From Iris pallida (lineage: Eukaryota > Streptophyta > Magnoliopsida > Asparagales > Iridaceae), in contig JANAVB010004022.1 of NCBI GenBank assembly GCA_029216955.1, forward strand, positions 62,001-126,000: a stretch of DNA of 64,000 bases, given 5' to 3'. This document shows, in pieces, positions 57,746 to 64,000 of the stretch. The translations under genes were made by a program, and so were the position numbers. A model generated the notes under the pieces. That model made no database searches, was not told the origin of the DNA, and saw only the letters and a list, made by a program, of their open reading frames with translations. Positions within the stretch are counted from its first letter, which is position 1; every line of letters starts with the position of its first letter.

Positions 57746-60157
57746 ATTTAAAGACAAGGAGGTAAAGTAGTTCAGATATGACTTATTCATCCTATGATAC
57801 GATACGACTCACGACACGGTACGAGAGGGAACCAATCCGATAGAACCACGACATCCAGTTAAGCATGATAACGATAAAAGAACACGACTAATAAACCAGT
57901 AAACATTGTCTAAAGTAAAGTATGCAAATCAAAAGAACTGTAATAACTAACTGATAACATATAAAGATATAGGGATTAACTAAGCATGTAAATCATGAAC
58001 AACTAGAGAACTATATATATACTAGCATACACGATGTACAAATCTTGTGTCAATAATCAAGTAGTAAAACTGTATAATAATAATAGAAATATGCATGTAA
58101 ATAAACTGTAGAGGGAGGCAAAGTATCTTGCCTGGGGGTTGCACGGAGAACCAAAGATGTATCGCCAATCAACAAGTCAGAAAGTCCAAGTCATCACAAT
58201 TATCTCCGAAAGCTGAAATAAACATTACCAATATTCTCAAATAGTCAAATTAGCTAGGATTGCCTGTCCTTAAGTCCAATTCTGGACACAGGGGCAAAAC
58301 GGTAATTTTGGGTAAAAACGATGTCCGTCGTTGGACCCACTTTGTACCGAAAAGCGTGCCAAAATCAATGGTCTCTAAAGTCGTCAAACTACATGTCTAC
58401 GGATCCGGTTTGATGATACGAATCCAACGGTACGTCCAATTTTGGATTTCGGTGGGCCGTGCACAAAATCGCTCGTTGAGTGGGAGCGTGGGACCCACAA
58501 AACGGCGTTCCGATCAACTGTCTCAGAATTGGACCAAACTTGGCATACAGCACCAGAAAAATGACAAGGTCCCAATGGCACAAGTTTCGTCGCGAGGTAA
58601 CGAACGTGCATGAAGTAGTTGAGGTTTTATTGAACTATGTGCAACTAAAAAGCTAAATATATCTAAAGAGAAAAGATTCTCTTTCTTATACACAAAAAAG
58701 ACTACTTCCTAAGGTCTTATATGCAAAGTGCACATCTATAATAAAGGCTATTCGATAGGGTCAGAAGCTATAAGAAGCCTTCACTTGAACATTGTTTATG
58801 TATTATTATTATATTCTCTATTTTCTTAATGCAAGTGGGCTTCACCCTTATTATTTTATTTGCTTACAAATAACCATATGTTCTCTTCCTCACGAGAATA
58901 GCAATTACTATTATTGTTATTTTTTTAAGATAAAGAATAGGATTTACTAGATTCCATGTAAATGTTTTCACAGTAAAGCAATATATGAGAGAAAGTAGTA
59001 CCATCCGTCATCACAGCCTTGAAGCAGTATGAAGAGAAAGAAGAACGACAACAGTAGCACCGAGTCAGACGTTCCATGAGCAACGAACTCAACCTCATCC
59101 CCCACCCTTCTAAAAGAATGGTTGCCCCGCCATTGGTGGAGGAAGAAGGCTGGAAGATCGGACTCACGCACACGTCGATGGTGAAGTTGCTCGAGGAAGA
59201 GTCTTCTCCTGCTTGGAGTAGATAATTTTTTTTGACGGAGGAGCATGAAGTCGGAGTAACAACGGTCGGTGCATGCGGCTTTTATCGGGACGACTATGGC
59301 ATCAAGAAACGGTCGACGAGGTTGAGCTCGATGAGGTAGACTGCCCGGTACGATGCTGCGGTCGCTCGAACACAGGCACGCACGTGGAAATGTTGCCGGC
59401 AGAAGCAGTTTGCTTCTGCGGGAAGGCCGCATAGTGATCTGACCTGGCGGTCGATTGTGTAGGCCGAGCGGCAAGTCGTCGGGTCGGTTGGATTGACGCT
59501 GCGACGTGTACGGCGAGGAACCGTGTTGGAGACCCATGGCTTCCCACGAGCTCATGCTGCTCGGTCAGGAGTTGGATGGCCGAGGAATCCTCGGCTGCGG
59601 GCTCGGATGATGCAGTCGGTCACGGGAGATCATGTGTGCTGAATACATAGGTTGGGAATAGCTTTTCTCGGTGCTAGACCAGTGGTATCGCGTATGCTGA
59701 GGACGTGGTTGATGATGTAGGCGGTGTTCCTTGTATTACAGGCGGTGGAAAGTGTTCCTTTAGGAAGGAAGATGGAGGAATTTGGAAGTTACAGGCAAGA
59801 AGGGAGAGTGGCGGCTTGGAAAAATATTAGGGTTATGACGCTGCTACAGCTCCTCATATAGGCAAGTTGCATGGAATAGAAATTGGGCCTTGGGCTATGG
59901 GTTAGAAAAAGAAGGAAAATTATTTGGTTTGATATTGATAAAACATAATTGGGTTTAAAAAGTATATGTACATTGGACTTTAAAATGGTGTTAGAGAATA
60001 ATGGGCTATGTATTCACTCATGACTCAATCGGAAGATAGTTTTAGAAATAAGCGTAGTGAAAGAGAGAAGAACCACAGATTTGGAATTCAATAAGGGCTT
60101 ATAATATAAATAGAGGCTTAAGTCTAAAAACCTATAAATACTAAAGGTATATTTCTT

Positions 60158-60159
<2 letters not shown>

Positions 60160-60240
<81 letters not shown>
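60160..60240. repeat. (TA)n microsatellite
   Basis: About 81 bases of pure AT alternation, about 185 bases from the U3 end of S4, matching the place of the tract in S2. Confidence 0.95.
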
Positions 60241-60246
<6 letters not shown>

Positions 60247-60429
60247 GGATTATCGACCATAATAATATTTTAAAAATATTAATATACAACTGAAATAAAT
60301 CATACGTGATTTTATATTGTACAATTATATGTACAATACTTCATATCAAAACAATTGAATAATACTTAAATAAAATAAACAATTTAGTTTAAAAATAAAT
60401 ATTTAAAAAATTTGGGGGTTTACAGCTTA

Positions 60430-61786
60430 GATTAATCCTATCTTGATATTGGAATTACATGTCGTGGTCACATGGTCATCCTCCTATATGTCGTACCATA
60501 GTACGTGTACCCTAAGTATGAATCCACATCGGCTCAATCTAGATCCATGCTTAGTGTAATGCATCAAACAACAATCATTATACCACGATACGGTTACTGA
60601 CCAATTACCATAACTGTGCTGGAAGGTACACATATATTGACATATAACACGAATGATCACTTAGCACGTAGAGTCACACCTCAGTGCACTCATTAAATAG
60701 CACCGCAGTGCATACTAATATTGTATCTCAATACACACTTAGAATATGTACCAGCACGGATACAGGTAATCAAATCAGAAATACGGCCAAGTCAGGAAGT
60801 CACACGGACCCCTCGTGACATAAAAGTCACATATGAATTCTGGAGCCAAATAAGACATAAAACAGCCAAAATAGCCAAAATATGCACTATACGGCACTAT
60901 GCAAGCCATACGGCACTATTCATCCATGCGGCACTATGCATCCATGCGGCACTATGCAAGCCATGCAGCACTATGCAAGCCTGCGGCACTATGTAAGCCA
61001 TGTGACACTATTCATTCCTGCTGTACTATGCATCCATGCGACACTATACAAGCATGCGGCATTATGCAAGCCTGCGGTACTATTTATTCCTACAGCACTA
61101 TGCAAGCCATGCGGCACTATTCATTGTCCCTGCGGTACTATTTATTCCTACAACATAGGACCATTATTTTTTTGAAAACAACCAAGTTTGATAGATCAAA
61201 ACCATAAAAATCCATAAAATCCTAGTATTAGAAACTTAGATCTACACAAAACTAGCAATTAAAATCAAAAACTCCAAGAACTAAAATTGTAGAGAATGAA
61301 GAGAAAAACAATATAGGCAGATAATATCAAAGAAAAAAAAATCAAGAATGAAAAATGCAAGAATCTCTCCATTTGGTGCAAGGTGTACTTGCCTAAATGT
61401 TGGTTGGAGGAAATGAAATGAAAAGTGAATGAAGAGAAAGAGGGGAAGAGAATATATATAGGGGTTGGGCTGACTCAAAGAAATCCTAATCTTAAGCATG
61501 CTCTTAACCATATGACTAATGACATGTTAAATACTTCATGCAACAATTAATCAAATTAATTAAATAAAACCCTAACCACAACACGGTCCAGAAATCTTAT
61601 CATCGAAGCAGTGAGCCACGCCTACAACCAAACAAGGACAAGGGGTAGCACACTATTCCGCGATGAGATACTGTTCCATGCCATGGCCAGGTGCAAATAC
61701 ATGATACATGCAATAAAGATACAAGTGCCAGATACCATATACAGAAAAAATAAAAAATATACGTATTCCGGGAACGGGGAGTGACA
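60430..61786 (-). repeat. E2 5' LTR, part 2
   Basis: It resumes E2's right LTR and matches 17120-18341 plus 53150-53389. It carries the longer GCACTATGCAAGC array (60880-61150), the donor-like box (minus, 61387-61394) and the promoter (TATATATATTC, minus, about 61450-61461). About 200 bases present in the left LTR at 17820-17935, including part of the GGTAGAATG box, are missing here after the array. Confidence 0.86.
60880..61150. repeat. GCACTATGCAAGCCATGCGG array, E2 5' LTR
   Basis: Around 14 units of 18-19 bases, with variants CATCCATGCGG, AGCCATGCGG and AGCCTGCGG. It is nearly twice as long as in the other LTR of the same element, so it expanded or contracted after insertion. Confidence 0.8.
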
Positions 61787-62051
61787 ACTAGGTCAAGTCC
61801 TAACCCAGACAAGTCTCACTAAGCCTAACCATGTCTACCTAGCATTCACACAAGTCACAACACTACACAAACTATCAAACATACAATTATCTATATATAC
61901 ATATATATTCAATACACATATTGCATACACTAGTATAGGCAATCATTCATAGGCACACTCAAATAGGTTATCATGTATAGGCAATGTCAAGTTTAATAGT
62001 TTTCATTCACATGGGTTTACATATTATCATGCATGATTATATATACATATA

Positions 62052-62052
<1 letters not shown>

Positions 62053-62136
<84 letters not shown>
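62053..62136. repeat. (TA)n microsatellite
   Basis: About 84 bases of almost pure TA alternation, followed directly by a TG-rich zone. Confidence 0.95.
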
Positions 62137-62139
<3 letters not shown>

Positions 62140-62830
62140 GTAGAGTGACAGTGGCATGTGTGTGTACCATGTGTGTGTGTATATACAAGTAGAATATGTG
62201 TATGCAAATAGCAGTAGGGTGTGTGTGTTATATAGGTTATGTGTCCCAGGTTTTTAGTGAAGGTGTGGGTGAGTTTGTATATGGTAGCAGTACATAGGGT
62301 TCTCAGTTTTACAGTGTCTTGTAAACATGTGTTTCAGAAATCAGTGTAGCAGTAGTGTGTGTATACAATGTGTTCTCAGGTTTTTAGTGAATGTGGGTAG
62401 GTAGCAGTTTACTTCACAGGTTAGGAAATGTGGGTGTGTGTGTATAATGGGATGTGTGTGTGAGTATACAGTAGTGTGTGTGTGTCTGTATACAGTGGTG
62501 TGTCCCAGGTTAGTGAATGTGTGGTTATAGCAGTAGATATAGGTGTCTCAAATTTTTATTGAATGTGGGTAGGTAGCAGTTTACTTCACTGGTTAGGGAA
62601 TGTGGGTGTGTGTGTATAATGGGATGTGTGTGTGAGTATACAGTAGTGTGTGTGTGTGTGTGTGTATACAGTGGTGTGTCCCAGGTTAGTGAATGTGTGG
62701 TTATAGCAGTAGATATAGGTGTCTCAGGTTTTTGAGTGTACTTGTGTGTGTGTTGTAGCTGTACATATAGGGTGTTCAGATTTTATCATAGTTTAGTGAA
62801 CATGTGTGTGTCGAATGTAATTCATAGGGT
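62137..62830. repeat. TG-rich minisatellite with a 172-bp period
   Basis: The zone has many short GTGTGTGTG runs. A 172-base unit starting GAATGTGGGTAGGTAGCAGT is repeated once in tandem (62389-62560 and 62561 to about 62730) with few changes. Shorter diverged relatives lie before and after it. Non-coding. Confidence 0.8.
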
Positions 62831-63099
62831 GTGTTCTCAGTTTTTCATTCATTGTATTTCGAAAGTCCCAATAGCCAACTAACATGAATCCCAACAATGT
62901 AACTTAAACTCAGACATATATATGTGATCTAACATGATAAATTAATCTTCTAAAATCAGTAAAAACACAATTTATATCTCAGAAATCATTTGATAGAACC
63001 TAGTATCAGATAATTTAGGGAAAACACAAATTGGAATTCGAATCTCAGTTAATTATCCAATTAATGGGTTGGTAAATGATAGTGCACATGTATATGTGT

Positions 63100-63800
63100 C
63101 ATGCAAATGATTTGGTGTCCAAAAACTGGACACAAACGTGTCCAATACAAATCTAACACATGAGCAACACTAAAACAGTGCACTGTCTCATGCACGAGTT
63201 CACCACGTTCATGGATATGACACAAGACACCAATGACCTCGTGCACGTGTCCACGTGTTCGCCTAGGGTAGGTCTACGTGTCTAGAACCCTGATTTGTGT
63301 CTAAGTGGTGTCGTGTCTGAGTTACCATAGCGTATTGGAGCACAAAACCTGCGCGTAGCAGTTCAGTTCAAAACCAGTGCACCACGAATACCGTGTCCGA
63401 CACGACACGAGGAGTCGTAAAACTGGGCGAGTGGCTTGTCAGTCACTGCCTCGACCTCCACACCATGTTTGGGGTCCACGTGGCCTGTGCAGTGAGCACG
63501 ACACTTGTGGCAGCAGGACACTCGAGACACGGTCTCGTGCTGCGTGTCCGTGTCAGTTTTCGACACAAAAATAACACAAAAATCAATTCAGACAAGTAGG
63601 GTTATGATCTACACATATAGGGCTACAATATCATTCAAATACATTTCAAAAATAGCAAAATAAATTCTATTGTGGCATTCTAACAAACACTTGTAAACGG
63701 AAACGGATACGTGTCCGATATAGATACGTGTTCGATACGGATGCGAAATCAATGCAAAACTTCACCAAATATACACCACAGCTAGGGGACACCTAGATCT
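63100..63800. other. GTGTCC-rich degenerate sequence, no gene
   Basis: Words such as ACACGTGTCC, CACGTGTTCG and CGTGTCCG recur on both strands without a fixed period. Open frames of 61-68 codons cross it in several phases and match nothing known. It may correspond to the GTTCGTGTCC-rich part of solo LTR S3. Confidence 0.4.
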
Positions 63801-64000
63801 AGGCTATCATGCAAAGAAATCAAGATTAAATGATAGTTTGAGGTGTTTACCTATAGAGTATCAATCACAAGGAAAAAGCCCCAAATAGGAAGATTCCTCT
63901 TGCATGTCAAAAGCTACAAATTATGCAAAATCTGAGATTTCTCTCCATGAACAGCAAGTAGAGTATGATTAGGTTCTAATGCAAGAGACTAGAGTCAAAA

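Larger units (their letters stand above)
56749..60424 (-). mobile_element. Solo LTR S4 (3676 bp)
   Basis: It runs TGTCACGACCCGCACCC to TTTGGGGGTTTACA, with target duplication GCTTA at 56744-56748 and 60425-60429; the uninterrupted site is at about 17120. Sense is minus: AGGCAAGA is at 58126-58133. It has the GGACTCGCAGG array (57365-57745), sequence inverted relative to S2 (58290-58620), a mixed-composition leader (59000-59560) and a TA tract. A 195-codon minus frame in the leader has no family match and I treat it as non-coding. No gag or pol. Confidence 0.87.
61792..64000 (-). mobile_element. LTR Z, right part, or flank of E2 (runs off window)
   Basis: After the second ACTAG, this should continue sequence Z, which was interrupted by E2. 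There is no gene. It holds TA and TG tracts (below), and from about 63100 a zone rich in CGTGTCC/GTGTCCG words resembling S3 near 8960-9340 in inverted orientation. I see no GTTACA-type end followed by CAACG, so the LTR probably ends beyond the window. Confidence 0.45.

Noticed and set aside
59000..59560. 195-codon minus-strand frame as possible host gene
   Set aside because: It lies in the leader zone of S4 where other solo LTRs also have unconstrained frames; no domain or start context.
60014..60289. Ile-Tyr repeat frame (also at 24327-24533)
   Set aside because: Translation of the TA microsatellite.

Overview
This window is a stretch of a flowering-plant nuclear genome made almost entirely of transposable elements. 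The evidence is the content: plant Ty3/gypsy retrotransposons with a chromodomain integrase and LTRs of about 3 kb, hAT and Harbinger-type DNA elements, CT-rich plant-type core promoters and long TA/TG microsatellites. I see no host protein-coding gene, rRNA, tRNA or CRISPR array. Species cannot be told from the sequence. In the text below, 'sense' is the orientation of an element, and TSD means target-site duplication.

Left third (1-14577). At the left edge is the 5' part of a hAT transposase gene (minus strand) inside a hAT element ending near 1851/1852. It is followed by a clean 673-bp non-autonomous hAT element (2436-3108, TSD AGTGTCAG). From 3889 to about 14577 are rearranged gypsy LTRs. 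Family X (3889-6655, 11510-12092 and a partial copy 13658-14577) carries a short gag-like remnant at 12229-12567. An LTR fragment Y (about 6656-7926 and 11092-11509) lies inside it, and Y is split by an intact-ended solo LTR, S3 (7927-11091, TSD CTAGT).

Right three quarters (14578-64000) are one nested set of insertions, most levels closed by exact TSDs. An LTR called Z starts at 14578 and is interrupted by gypsy element E2 (15898-61786, TSD ACTAG); Z resumes at 61792 and leaves the window. E2's left LTR is interrupted by E3 (18342-53144, TSD AACAA), a large element with 3.3-kb LTRs and a 3.3-kb non-coding interior. E3's first LTR holds solo LTRs S1 (19201-22070, TSD AAAGG) and S2 (24019-27202, TSD CGTGG). 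E3's second LTR holds a Harbinger-like element M (31201-38323, TSD TAA) and a complete gypsy chromovirus E1 (40152-51822, TSD GCTCT). M is split by solo LTR S5 (32238-37966, TSD AAAAC), which is split by solo LTR S6 (33676-36411, TSD TTTCA). E2's right LTR holds solo LTR S4 (56749-60424, TSD GCTTA).

The only recognisable protein genes are parts of transposons: E1 gag, protease, RT/RNase H and integrase with chromodomain (minus strand, 43.5-48.4 kb, broken by stops and a frameshift); E2 gag (54.0-55.4 kb, no pol); the gag-like remnant in X; and the hAT transposase start. E1 could be the kind of autonomous partner that mobilises E2- or E3-like non-autonomous relatives, because they share PBS-like and polypurine signals, but this is inference.

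The most interesting signals are RNA- or DNA-level features shared by LTR families that otherwise differ: (1) a stem-loop with a nearly invariant 14-nt loop, with stems that change yet stay complementary; (2) an AGGCAAGT box in nearly every LTR, identical to the consensus of GC-AG intron donors, paired with an acceptor-like site just before gag; (3) an unusual shared PBS-like sequence; and (4) hypervariable palindromic tandem repeats at a fixed place in each LTR. Boundaries and comparisons were made by eye without alignment software.
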